36,431 bases of DNA. It comes from a virus. The DNA is taken from the IMG/VR virus record IMGVR_UViG_3300036466_000081, positions 1 through 36,431 of that record. One strand, given 5' to 3'. Below the pieces are notes generated by a model. The model had not been told where the DNA came from. It searched no databases and saw only the letters and a program-made list of their open reading frames with translations. Position numbers and translations under genes: made by a program. Positions within the stretch are counted from its first letter, which is position 1. The number at the start of each line of letters is the position of its first letter. Shown here one piece after another: positions 29,177 to 35,994 of this stretch.

Positions 29177-29596
29177 TCATAACCTCGCTGTATAGGCTTT
29201 AAAAGTAATACTAACGGGCCTTGTCGCCCATCCGTTTTCAATAGTAACACGATCATAACTAAAGTTAGTGACTTCAACGCAAATCTGGCTGCGCTGAATC
29301 GTTGTCGATGGCTTGAATGCAACATTAAGCAAGTCAATCATCTTGTTAATCGGCGCGCTGCCTAGATGGCTGGCATAGTTAACATCAATCTGATAAATCC
29401 CGCTGCGCCTGTCTGTGAAGTATAGGTCGGCATCCTCAACAGGTGCTGGCAGCAAAAAACCTGCCAGATATGGTGTGTCTGTACTGGTTGGCTTATTTAT
29501 GTTCTCAAGTGCATAGCCAATGCTATTAGCGTTGCTAAACTGCACCAGCGCAATATCAAATGCTTTTTGTAGTGCTTCTGTGTATCCTTCTGGCAT
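29177..29596 (-). CDS. Tail terminator-like protein (DUF4128)
   Basis: The 139-aa protein sits directly upstream of the tail tube gene and has the DUF4128 layout: EALQKAFDIALVQFSNANSI at the start and TPYLAGFLLPAPVEDADLYF in the middle, closing with SRVTI-like strands (SYDRVTIENGWATRPVSITF). Such proteins form a ring that caps the tail and joins it to the head (lambda gpU role). GGAG ribosome site; its last bases lie next to the tube start. Confidence 0.82.
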   Translation of the reverse strand: MPEGYTEALQKAFDIALVQFSNANSIGYALENINKPTSTDTPYLAGFLLPAPVEDADLYFTDRRSGIYQIDVNYASHLGSAPINKMIDLLNVAFKPSTTIQRSQICVEVTNFSYDRVTIENGWATRPVSITFKAYTARL

Positions 29597-29598
29597 TT

Positions 29599-30042
29599 TT
29601 AACTCCTAGGCGAATCAACATTGAAAACATGGACTTCGCCGCCAGTGTAGCAGTCTCGCCTCTTGGCATACTCTACAGATTCTTTTGCATCACAACCGAA
29701 ATCCATAGCGCACAAAGCATACACTCCACCGCTACCAATCGAATCGCTGTAGTTTAGTTCTATTTCCCAATAACCAATAGAGTCAGAATAATTGCCCTTG
29801 AACACCTTGCCATCTCTAACTATTAGAGCCGAGCACTCTATTGGTGTTTCTGGCTTAAACCCCCTAATCTTGCTTGAATTTATAAAGTCACTCTCGCAAT
29901 GAACTGAGCCAGAAAAAAAATAAAATACACCATCTTTTTCTTTCATTTTTATCACTGAATCGCTTTTTATTTCGTCTCCGGCAGTCTCCCTGCTATCATA
30001 TGCAATCTGCTTGTCTTTATGGTTATATGCAATAGTCGTCAT
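29599..30042 (-). CDS. HslV/proteasome-like Ntn-hydrolase fold protein
   Basis: The 147-aa protein starts MTTIAYNHKDKQIAYDSRET, so removal of Met exposes Thr, the nucleophile in HslV and proteasome beta subunits. Asp16 (DSR), Lys32/Lys34 (VIKMKEKDGVF), and the turn SIGSGGVYALCAMDFGCDAK (101-120) match the known HslV pattern TTIvayd...D..G...K...iGSGg.yAl.Aa. Phage members often occur in the head-tail connector region. It may process connector or tail proteins, but no substrate is visible. ATGA overlap with the gp10-like gene. Confidence 0.78.
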   Translation of the reverse strand: MTTIAYNHKDKQIAYDSRETAGDEIKSDSVIKMKEKDGVFYFFSGSVHCESDFINSSKIRGFKPETPIECSALIVRDGKVFKGNYSDSIGYWEIELNYSDSIGSGGVYALCAMDFGCDAKESVEYAKRRDCYTGGEVHVFNVDSPRS

Positions 30043-30440
30043 CTATTAACCCTCGCCTGTTCGTCCAATATCCGCTGGAATCGTGCCACGTTAATCCGTA
30101 CCATGCCTTGCGGTGCCTGTTGAGAGTATCCGTACTCCAATTTATAAGCATACGGCAAATTGTTTGCTAGGGTGAATTCCATATTAATTCGCTCGCCGTT
30201 GATGTGTGCCACAACTTCATTAATGGTTTTGTTACCAGATTTGTCGTTATCGTTTTTAATGCCCGTCTCTGGCGACTCGCCACCTACCTGCCAATTTGCT
30301 CGAAATCGCCCAGTATCAACAGGACTGGCAAGAATAACCGCCGAAAACAGCTTAATCGAGGTGCCGCGAATGGTTTTCTCGACAGACATATTCGCCTTTT
30401 TTGCAAACGCTTTTATCTGCTTATCGAATGCTAGAGCCAT
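30039..30440 (-). CDS. HK97 gp10-like neck protein
   Basis: The 133-aa protein contains FDKQIKAFAKKANMSVEKTI, SPVDTGRFRANWQVG and NNLPYAYKLEYGYSQQAPQGMV, the classic pattern of the HK97 gp10 family, which binds at the portal-tail joint. It is coupled to the next gene by ATGA and to the preceding 52-aa gene by a 20-nt overlap. Basic C-terminal helix (INVARFQRILDEQARVN). Confidence 0.88.
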   Translation of the reverse strand: MALAFDKQIKAFAKKANMSVEKTIRGTSIKLFSAVILASPVDTGRFRANWQVGGESPETGIKNDNDKSGNKTINEVVAHINGERINMEFTLANNLPYAYKLEYGYSQQAPQGMVRINVARFQRILDEQARVNR

Positions 30441-30579
30441 AATTTTTCAATTTCTCCACAGCCGCAATATAATCAGGATGATTAGGCGATAATTCTTTGC
30501 CACCAGCAAGAACTTTAACACTGATAATTTCTCCAGTGTCGCTGTGGCGCAGCTTGATTTGTGGCCTAGGCTTAATCAT
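30421..30579 (-). CDS. 52-aa protein in the connector region
   Basis: Missed by a length cut-off. The ATG at 30579 overlaps the stop of the 30576 gene (ATGA), and the TAA at 30421 lies inside the next gene. It reads MIKPRPQIKLRHSDTGEIIS, then VKVLAGGKELSPNHPDYIAA and a helix. The strand-turn-helix order and the tight coupling support a real gene. Family and function unknown; connector clusters often carry such a small protein. Confidence 0.65.
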   Translation of the reverse strand: MIKPRPQIKLRHSDTGEIISVKVLAGGKELSPNHPDYIAAVEKLKNYGSSIR

Positions 30580-30953
30580 TTCCGCACCTGCATTTTGTAA
30601 ACAATCGGCAAATCTCTGCCAGTGTATTCAACGTGAGGCGTGTCAACGATAGACCATTGCTCACCGTCAAGAATGACCTTGTCGGCTGTGGTTGGTCGAT
30701 AGCCCAAGTTTGTAGATAGCGTTACCATCTTGTCGCCTGCCTGAATCGTGGTGCCATTGACCATAGATTCTGAAATCGTGATAACAACACCAGTGGCCGC
30801 GTATTCTTCATCTGGCACCGCCACAAACTCGCCAAGCACCTCGTCAAAAACCGTGCCAACTCCAAGCTTAATGATTTTTATTGGCGTTGCTCGCTCGTCA
30901 AACTTTGTTAGTAGCCTAGTGGCTACCTTGTTCATTCTGCTTGCAAAACTCAT
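30576..30953 (-). CDS. Head closure / head-tail connector protein
   Basis: The 125-aa protein has MSFASRMNKVATRLLTKFDE and a beta-barrel-like body (DEEYAATGVVITISESMVNG, TTADKVILDGEQWSIVDTPH) like the phage head closure proteins (gp16 of SPP1, FII of lambda in function). It stands next to the gp10-like gene in the standard connector order. Starts with an ATGA overlap with the upstream stop. Confidence 0.75.
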   Translation of the reverse strand: MSFASRMNKVATRLLTKFDERATPIKIIKLGVGTVFDEVLGEFVAVPDEEYAATGVVITISESMVNGTTIQAGDKMVTLSTNLGYRPTTADKVILDGEQWSIVDTPHVEYTGRDLPIVYKMQVRK

Positions 30954-31642
30954 AATGTGGCCACCGGTTCAATATCTGAAACAACCAATAGAGCCGTTGG
31001 CGCTATTGTCCATCCGTGGCTAGATGACTGCGCGCAAAGCCCACCCGACGCAGCACCTGCGCTATCTTGGATTATCTCAACTGTGAACACGTCACCGGCA
31101 GTAAGCTGAACAAGCACACGGCTATCGAATGCATTGGTGACGTCAGAAGATGACAGTTTTGAAACCTGACTGACACCGAACTGAACGCCGTTAACGAGGA
31201 TCCGCGTCATGATGATGCTAGTGCCGATGGCGCCGGTTCGACCGAGTTGCAGCTTCACTCTGACAGCGTATGCCCCTGAAACCAGCGCCGTGAGCGCCCC
31301 CGATGCTGATAACGATACATGTGAGTTGGACTGAACTGGGCCAAACTCAACCTGTAAAGGTGTTCCAATCGCTGCTGGCACCTGGCTTGCGGCAGTAGAG
31401 TGGGCTCTTATCAGGTCAGCCTCGCGAAAGCTTGCGCTTACGTCTTGGCCGCCAACTTGCAGGCCTCCGGTGAAGTTAACTGGCCCCGCAACAGTCTGCG
31501 CCCCAGTCTCAACAGTGTTCAGCGCAGAATCAGAAATCTGTGTTTCGACTTCTCGATGCTTCTGCGGAGTGATCAATCCGGTTGTGTTATCTGGCAGATT
31601 CCCATTTATCAGCGCCAGCAGGTCAGCTTTGTTTTGTGCCAT
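30950..31642 (-). CDS. Fibre-like protein with a jelly-roll (C1q/TNF-like) C-terminus
   Basis: The 230-aa protein has an N-terminal NKADLLALINGNLPDNTTGL, a short anchor seen in phage fibre and decoration proteins, a coil-like middle (about 30-70), then a beta-rich domain (ALVSGAYAVRVKLQLGRTGA, TSIIMTRILVNGVQFG, VLVQLTAGDVFTVEIIQDS) that follows C1q/TNF-like jelly rolls. That fold trimerises and often binds sugars. It lies among connector genes, an unusual spot for a fibre; it may decorate the head or neck. Start overlaps the upstream stop by one base (TAATG). Confidence 0.6.
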   Translation of the reverse strand: MAQNKADLLALINGNLPDNTTGLITPQKHREVETQISDSALNTVETGAQTVAGPVNFTGGLQVGGQDVSASFREADLIRAHSTAASQVPAAIGTPLQVEFGPVQSNSHVSLSASGALTALVSGAYAVRVKLQLGRTGAIGTSIIMTRILVNGVQFGVSQVSKLSSSDVTNAFDSRVLVQLTAGDVFTVEIIQDSAGAASGGLCAQSSSHGWTIAPTALLVVSDIEPVATL

Positions 31643-32124
31643 TATCTGTATACCCCAAACTCAAAACCGTTGTTCTTGCAGGCCACCAGCAGAGACTTTA
31701 GCGCATCCATTGCCCTAGTAATGGTCACGGCCCCGCCCGTCTTGCCGTTGTTAAAATACGACACAGCAACAGCACCAGTCACTTCCTCGCTTGCAATCGC
31801 TTTGCCGTCATCGGTGGCGCGAACATCAGTGCCCAAGGCGAACTCAGCCGCAGCATAAACAGTAGCCTTGCCAAGCGCTGCAGGCATGCCGCTATTATTG
31901 TCGCGCGGATAGGCCAGCGCTTGCGTTGACTTTAGCCTGTCGCCAGAAAAGCAATCTTCCTGCAAATCAACATACTGAGTGCCTTGCCTTAGCGTGATTT
32001 CAGCTTCTGTATCGTCTACCGGCAAAGTGATCCCGTAATTAGCGGCAAACGTGCGGGCACCGGCTAACGAAATATAGCTGTCAGCGTCAGCTAGACCTGT
32101 GCCATCTTCAACTATCAAAGCCAT
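31642..32124 (-). CDS. Head-tail adaptor (DnaT-like domain)
   Basis: The 160-aa protein begins MALIVEDGTGLADADSYISL, then ARTFAANYGITLPVDD and a helical part (TLRQGTQYVDLQEDCFSGDR), a pattern that databases label DnaT-like but that in phages is the adaptor below the portal (HK97 gp6 role). The RMA/KTGG region near the end (NNGKTGGAVTITRAMDALKS) is also typical. GGAGCGC ribosome site. Confidence 0.82.
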   Translation of the reverse strand: MALIVEDGTGLADADSYISLAGARTFAANYGITLPVDDTEAEITLRQGTQYVDLQEDCFSGDRLKSTQALAYPRDNNSGMPAALGKATVYAAAEFALGTDVRATDDGKAIASEEVTGAVAVSYFNNGKTGGAVTITRAMDALKSLLVACKNNGFEFGVYR

Positions 32125-32192
32125 CTCAAGCGCTCCAAACGAATTGATAATTTTTCATACAATGAGTTTACCACAACTTCAAAGCCGCGCCA

Positions 32193-32363
32193 TTACTCTT
32201 GTTTTGCTGTTCGCTTGGTGCGGCGCTTTGGCTTTTCTTCTTGCGATTGATCTTCAATTTCGTCTGGCTTAAATCTTGCATCGACAATCTTAAACCCTAG
32301 CGCCAATAATTCAGCCTTACGCTCTGCGCTTACAGGGTGTTTTTCATAGTGAACTTGCTTCAT
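32193..32363 (-). CDS. 56-aa protein with a HeH/LEM-like helix pair
   Basis: Missed by the cut-off. The ATG at 32363 has AGGGG six bases upstream. MKQVHYEKHPVSAERKAELL then ALGFKIVDARFKPDEIED forms a helix, turn and strand, followed by a very basic Lys/Arg tail (KPKRRTKRTAKQE). Similar short proteins with an Ala-Glu-Leu-rich helix and basic tail accompany phage capsid genes. It lies between the capsid terminator and the adaptor gene. Confidence 0.75.
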   Translation of the reverse strand: MKQVHYEKHPVSAERKAELLALGFKIVDARFKPDEIEDQSQEEKPKRRTKRTAKQE

Positions 32364-32373
32364 AATTTTCCCC

Positions 32374-32400
32374 TAAAAATAAGGCGGCACATTGGCCGCC
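32374..32400 (-). terminator. Partial terminator after the capsid gene
   Basis: On the minus strand GGCGGC (32400-32395) and GCCGCC (32388-32383) form a stem with a 6-nt loop, followed by TTATTTTTA. It sits after the major capsid stop (32419) and before the next gene, a common way to keep capsid mRNA more abundant than the connector mRNA. Confidence 0.78.
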
Positions 32401-32418
32401 TATATTAATTAACTTGCA

Positions 32419-33387
32419 TTATGCGTCTGCGCTGCCGATTGCCAGCGTACCAAGCAAGTGCTTGTTGGAAGTCATAGCTGAATCCCAGTTTGTTCCTGTA
32501 AACAGATCCACATCTGTTGGTGATGCGCCACCGTTTGCAACGTCCCATGCGAAGCCTTTCAGCTTGACGCCGAATGTGTAATCAGCTTGCCAGGTTGTCT
32601 GAATGCGGGTTTGTCCGTTGGTGGTGTCCATGTTTGTAATGATATCGCCAGCGTTATCAACAATGATACCTTGAGCCACAACCGACAGCACCTTGTCTTT
32701 ATTTGGCGTACCAGCAGCATACAGCGCTGGAATGTCAGAAACAATGAATCGCTTACCGAGGATCTCAAGGATCTGCACGTTCCCAGACTGGAACAACTGA
32801 CTTGAGTTGGTCAGCGCTTCGGTCATCAGTCGATGATAAACAGAGCCGGTCATCACATCAGCAACCAACATTTGAGACATATCGCCAAACTTAGCATGAG
32901 ATCCGTTCAAAGCGACCTGGGTAATGCCACCAGTTCCTGAAACGTCATTCACCAGAGCAGACACGTTTTCAACAGCAGCAACACCGCAGCCAACAGCAGT
33001 GTTAAGCTGGTCTGCAAGCAATGCGTCAGCAAAGCCTTCTGAAATCGCCATGATTGCATCAGAAGGGGATTTTTGCAGGTATGTCATTTGGGCAGGCTCA
33101 AACAGCACTGGGCCAAAACCGCCTGCAACTTTAACGCCGACCAGTTCGCCTGCGGTCAGTGCAGTAGATGCCTGTGATCCAATCGCGGCATAGCGATCGA
33201 CTCGGCGCTGAGCGCTTGCAAGTGATGCAAAGAAAGATTCTTTGGTGAAGTCACCTTCCCATGCGGCAGAGTTCAACACAATTGCACCGCCAGATGCAGC
33301 GTTGAACATGTTAATTTTTTGCGCCAACAATTCAATTGTAGTGCCTTGAATCTCGGTCTGGTAGACCTTCATATCAGATAAAGCCAT
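32419..33387 (-). CDS. Major capsid protein (gp13-like)
   Basis: The 322-aa protein MALSDMKVYQTEIQGTTIEL is of the gp13-like major capsid type, with the HK97 fold implied. Blocks FNAASGGAIVLNSAAWEGDF, VLFEPAQMTYLQKSPSDAIM and the C-terminal KLKGFAWDVANGGASPTDV are typical. It is directly downstream of the scaffold gene. AGAGGTGA is a strong ribosome site, matching the need for hundreds of copies per particle. The hairpin at 32374-32400 follows. Confidence 0.9.
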   Translation of the reverse strand: MALSDMKVYQTEIQGTTIELLAQKINMFNAASGGAIVLNSAAWEGDFTKESFFASLASAQRRVDRYAAIGSQASTALTAGELVGVKVAGGFGPVLFEPAQMTYLQKSPSDAIMAISEGFADALLADQLNTAVGCGVAAVENVSALVNDVSGTGGITQVALNGSHAKFGDMSQMLVADVMTGSVYHRLMTEALTNSSQLFQSGNVQILEILGKRFIVSDIPALYAAGTPNKDKVLSVVAQGIIVDNAGDIITNMDTTNGQTRIQTTWQADYTFGVKLKGFAWDVANGGASPTDVDLFTGTNWDSAMTSNKHLLGTLAIGSADA

Positions 33388-33398
33388 GACTCACCTCT

Positions 33399-34079
33399 TT
33401 ACTTAAATTTTTCATCCAAGCTGGCTTTTAATTCGGCTCGCTTGGCATCGACTGGGTTAGTAAATTTTTGCTGTGAACCTTTGGCACCACCATTTGGATC
33501 ACGATTCCCGCCAGCCCCGCCGCCGGAAGCTGCATCCGCTTTCATCAGATGCGAAATAGCTGGATGATTGCCCATCCACTTTTTAAACTCTGCTGGGTCT
33601 GTTGTGATAACGTTGCCAGCAAAATCTGTGAACTGTGTCTTAACGTCTGTGCCGTCGAACTCTGTTTTAACCAATTGCGCTACTAGGTCGAGCGATTCAG
33701 TGTTGATGAAGTCGCCCGAGAACGAGCCAAGAATCGCTTTCTTGCTCTCTCCTGTTACTTTGGCTGTCAACGCTTCAAGCTTGGCATTAAGCCCGCCGCG
33801 CTCTTTTTCAAACTCACTGCGGAGGCTTTCTTCGAATTTATCAAGCTCGCCTGCTTTCTTAGATGCTTCCTGCTCTGCTTTCAATCGCGCTTCTTCGGCT
33901 TCTTTGGCCTTTGCCGCCGTCTGTTTCTTTTCAGTCAGCAGCGCATCACGCGAATCTTTCAGCCCTTTAAGTGCAGCATCCAGCTCTTCTTGAGTATAGG
34001 TTTTTGGCGCTTCACCGCCGCCACCTTCGCCGCCTTCTGGATTCACTTCTTCTTGCAATCGGTATTTCAGTTTGAACAT
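33399..34079 (-). CDS. Scaffolding protein
   Basis: The 226-aa protein has an acidic Gly-rich start (LQEEVNPEGGEGGGGEA), a long Lys/Glu/Ala coiled coil (about 30-115) and a basic, Gly-rich C-terminus (GGAGGNRDPNGGAKGSQQKF) ending in a helix, the standard layout of phage scaffolds that bind capsid protein by their C-terminal helix. It precedes the major capsid gene and starts after GGGGCT at 34079, behind the late promoter at 34128-34155. Confidence 0.87.
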   Translation of the reverse strand: MFKLKYRLQEEVNPEGGEGGGGEAPKTYTQEELDAALKGLKDSRDALLTEKKQTAAKAKEAEEARLKAEQEASKKAGELDKFEESLRSEFEKERGGLNAKLEALTAKVTGESKKAILGSFSGDFINTESLDLVAQLVKTEFDGTDVKTQFTDFAGNVITTDPAEFKKWMGNHPAISHLMKADAASGGGAGGNRDPNGGAKGSQQKFTNPVDAKRAELKASLDEKFK

Positions 34080-34100
34080 AATAGCCCCTAGCTAATATGG

Positions 34101-34115
34101 TTGGTCACAGACCAA
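34101..34115. promoter_or_regulatory. Inverted repeat TTGGTC-N3-GACCAA in the scaffold leader
   Basis: TTGGTC (34101-34106) and GACCAA (34110-34115) are inverted copies 3 nt apart. They lie just downstream of the late promoter, in the leader of the scaffold message. The spacing suits a small operator more than a hairpin. Confidence 0.45.
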
Positions 34116-34127
34116 TGAATATAAGTC

Positions 34128-34155
34128 ATTCAAATGTTATGCCATGTGGTGTCAA
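34128..34155 (-). promoter_or_regulatory. Probable late head-gene promoter
   Basis: TTGACA (34155-34150) and TTGAAT (34133-34128) with a 16-nt spacer precede the scaffold gene on the minus strand. The -10 match is 4 of 6. The terminator at 34167-34189 lies just upstream, so the head genes need their own start here. Confidence 0.6.
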
Positions 34156-34166
34156 TTTGCAACAAT

Positions 34167-34189
34167 AAAAAAGCCGCTTGATGCGGCTT
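34167..34189 (-). terminator. Rho-independent terminator of the RNA/tRNA unit
   Basis: On the minus strand AAGCCGC (34189-34183) and GCGGCTT (34177-34171) form a 7-bp stem with a 5-nt loop followed by six Ts. It lies 8 nt past the tRNA CCA end and closes the transcript that begins at about 34672. Confidence 0.92.
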
Positions 34190-34196
34190 AGTGGTT

Positions 34197-34273
34197 TGGC
34201 GCTCCATGAAGGACTTGAACCCTCAACCTAGGCGGTAGAAACACCTTGCGCTATCCTGTTGCGCTAATGGAGC
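34197..34273 (-). tRNA. tRNA-Arg (anticodon UCU)
   Basis: The 77-nt gene folds as a canonical cloverleaf: acceptor GCTCCAT / ATGGAGC, discriminator G and an encoded CCA; D stem GCGC/GCGC with loop AACAGGATA; anticodon stem AGGTG/CGCCT (one G-U) with loop TTTCTAC, anticodon UCU; 5-nt variable loop; T stem GAGGG/CCTTC with loop TTCAAGT. It decodes AGA (and AGG by wobble), codons often rare in enterobacterial hosts. It is expressed with the upstream structured RNA and ends at the terminator 8 nt further on. Confidence 0.95.
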
Positions 34274-34279
34274 GTATTT

Positions 34280-34672
34280 GTTTTAGTGCCTTCGCCACGC
34301 TTCACAACGTTGCTAAGCTTGCAGTCTATGGCCTGACTGCTGCCCTATCTTTCCAGAGTCAAGACGGAATCACCTCCATTCGGCTGTGTTACCGTTATAT
34401 GTGTACGCAAGCGTCCATAATTGACCCAACGTTGCGCGCCCTAGTCCCAAGCAAACACATTAAGATGATGACTATGACATATTTACACAGGATGCCACCA
34501 CCTATCAAATCACCATCTTAAAATTCCCCACAGATTACGCACTGTGGGCTGCGGTGTGTTGGCAGGCGCTGAACCCCTGCATCATGTAACGACCACATGC
34601 TACCGAGATAGCGGCCAGTCATGTTTTAGCTATCGACCACGTATTAGCGTATCAGCCTACGCATTCAACACA
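34280..34672 (-). ncRNA. Structured non-coding RNA co-transcribed with the tRNA
   Basis: Transcription from the promoter at 34679-34706 should begin near 34672, at the first base of helix P1. On the minus strand a five-helix cloverleaf-like fold is visible: P1 34666-34672/34555-34561 (TGTGTTG/CAACACA), P2 34658-34662/34647-34651, P3 34629-34634/34607-34612, P4 34595-34599/34583-34587, P5 34576-34580/34562-34566. P5 abuts P1 as a T arm does. Further downstream: 34542-34548/34527-34533 (7 bp), a 12-bp helix 34510-34521/34460-34471, 34335-34340/34321-34326, and paired CAACGTTG at 34427-34434 and 34305-34312. No convincing minus-strand ORF. It differs from a normal tRNA. Confidence 0.6.
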
Positions 34673-34678
34673 AAACAA

Positions 34679-34706
34679 ATCCTAGCACACCTATTTATCT
34701 GGTCAA
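34679..34706 (-). promoter_or_regulatory. Promoter of the structured RNA and tRNA
   Basis: On the minus strand TTGACC (34706-34701) is followed after 16 nt by TAGGAT (34684-34679), with the AT-rich ATTTATTTTTATG upstream seen at other promoters here. No TTGATAA operator arm is present, so it may be constitutive. Confidence 0.75.
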
Positions 34707-34718
34707 CATAAAAATAAA

Positions 34719-35753
34719 TCAATTCCGCAAATAACTAGCAACTCTTTTATCAGCCTCGGCCATTTCTTCGATTGTCAGCGGCCTCCCTAGATTGTCTACA
34801 GACAGCTTTCTAAATTCTTCGGCATCAAGGCCGGAATTGCGGAATATCAACCCTTTTGTTTTCCCCAGAACCTCATCTTGATATGCCGCTGGCTGCCGCT
34901 TAAGCCAACCGTAGTAAGTTGTGTCTGCCGTTACCTGGCCGTCAGCGCTTGCTCTGGTTGCGCCCTGGTCGAATATGTCAAACTCTGGGGATAGTTTTGG
35001 CGCAGTTGTGGAGCGGCAATTGTAATGCGCTGGCGGCTTAGGCTGGTCGCGGTCTTTGAATAAATAAACCTGCCCGTCACGACTGCGGCAAATGTCGCTT
35101 GTACGGCTATCAAGCGTTGAAACCCAAGTGTAACCAATAACCACGTCGTCATTTTCTTGATACGTGGCAAATCGCGCTTCATTGGCCAAGTGCATTACCA
35201 ATGTGCGACCGTTTGCCATGGCGTTACGCTGCGATATGTCAGCAAGTCCACCGGCACCAACGACCTGTTTTATGATTTGTCTTGTTGTTAGCCCTTCGAC
35301 AAATCCAGACTTCACGCCCATCACCAGGCGCGAAACCTCATCATCGCCCCATGAATCAATTAGCGCATCAAAATCAATCGGGCTAGTTGCCAATTTTAGC
35401 GGCTCAAACTTTGCGGCCGTCCAAACCTGGTTAACTGTTGGTGTTACCAAATCAACGCCAATCCAGCCGCCGATAGTGTCGGCTTGATAACGTGCCTCAT
35501 ACCTGGCGAACTCGCGCAATTGCTTGATTAATTCCTTGCGATACTCTCCAGCAGGAACATCAAGGTCTTTTGCTAACTTCTCAATGAGCTTTTGCAGCCT
35601 GGCAGATGTGCGCTTTTCGCTGTCAAACCCAGCAACAGATTTGCGCACAATGGCCTTCATCGCGTCCAAGTGTGGCTTTACTGTGTTGCCCACTTCGGCG
35701 CCGTGTTTAACAGTGCTGATATGGTGCGCTAGTAGTTCGTCATTTAGTGGCAT
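34719..35753 (-). CDS. MuF-like phage head morphogenesis protein
   Basis: The 344-aa protein matches the Mu gpF-like (PF04233) pattern: helical N-terminus (ELLAHHISTVKHGAEVGNTV, AIVRKSVAGFDSEKRTSARL), then the C-terminal MuF core with GYTWVSTLDSRTSDICRSRDG and PAHYNCRSTTAP (the D-x-R...C...H-x-N-C-R-S motif near 210-265). MuF proteins are minor head proteins injected with DNA or joined to the portal. I choose ATG 35753 with AAGGGGG nine bases upstream; the upstream TTG start lies in the previous gene, with a 14-nt overlap remaining. Confidence 0.88.
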   Translation of the reverse strand: MPLNDELLAHHISTVKHGAEVGNTVKPHLDAMKAIVRKSVAGFDSEKRTSARLQKLIEKLAKDLDVPAGEYRKELIKQLREFARYEARYQADTIGGWIGVDLVTPTVNQVWTAAKFEPLKLATSPIDFDALIDSWGDDEVSRLVMGVKSGFVEGLTTRQIIKQVVGAGGLADISQRNAMANGRTLVMHLANEARFATYQENDDVVIGYTWVSTLDSRTSDICRSRDGQVYLFKDRDQPKPPAHYNCRSTTAPKLSPEFDIFDQGATRASADGQVTADTTYYGWLKRQPAAYQDEVLGKTKGLIFRNSGLDAEEFRKLSVDNLGRPLTIEEMAEADKRVASYLRN

Positions 35754-35994
35754 TCCCGCAACCCCCTTCATCACTTGGTCTGCCAATCATCAAATAGGCT
35801 TTCTTGGCCTGCTTGGTTCCTTTAATTACTTTAGTTGTGTGCTTTTCGTGGTGCCACACACAATACTCGATTTCTGGCGCAATCTGCTCAATCGTGTCAC
35901 TAAGCTTGCGCATCTGCATCAACTGCATGACTGAAACGAACACCAGTGCCACGATTGCCGCCATGAATAGCGTTCTGAATAGTTCGTTAGTCAT
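35740..35994 (-). CDS. Hypothetical 84-aa membrane-anchored protein
   Basis: Started at ATG 35994 (MTNELFRTLFMAAIVALVFV), which overlaps the upstream stop (ATGA). A single membrane segment near residues 8-24 is followed by a soluble domain (QMRKLSDTIEQIAPEIEYCV, then WHHEKHTTKVIKGTKQAKKA). The HH and Cys-containing tail is Gly/Cys-rich at its end (EGGCGN). It lies in front of the MuF gene; role unknown, perhaps an envelope-acting accessory. Confidence 0.62.
   Translation of the reverse strand: MTNELFRTLFMAAIVALVFVSVMQLMQMRKLSDTIEQIAPEIEYCVWHHEKHTTKVIKGTKQAKKAYLMIGRPSDEGGCGNATK

Noticed and set aside
34246-34521. Plus-strand 91-aa ORF
   Set aside because: It runs antisense through the tRNA gene and the structured RNA, has no ribosome site, and its translation has no recognisable pattern.
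34527-34548. CCCACAG hairpin as a terminator within the RNA
   Set aside because: The 7-bp stem is strong, but only GGAATTTTAA follows, not a U tract; it is more likely an internal helix, and the tRNA lies beyond it.
34280-34555. A second or third canonical tRNA
   Set aside because: No GGTTCAA-type T loop with matching acceptor stem was found apart from 34197-34273.
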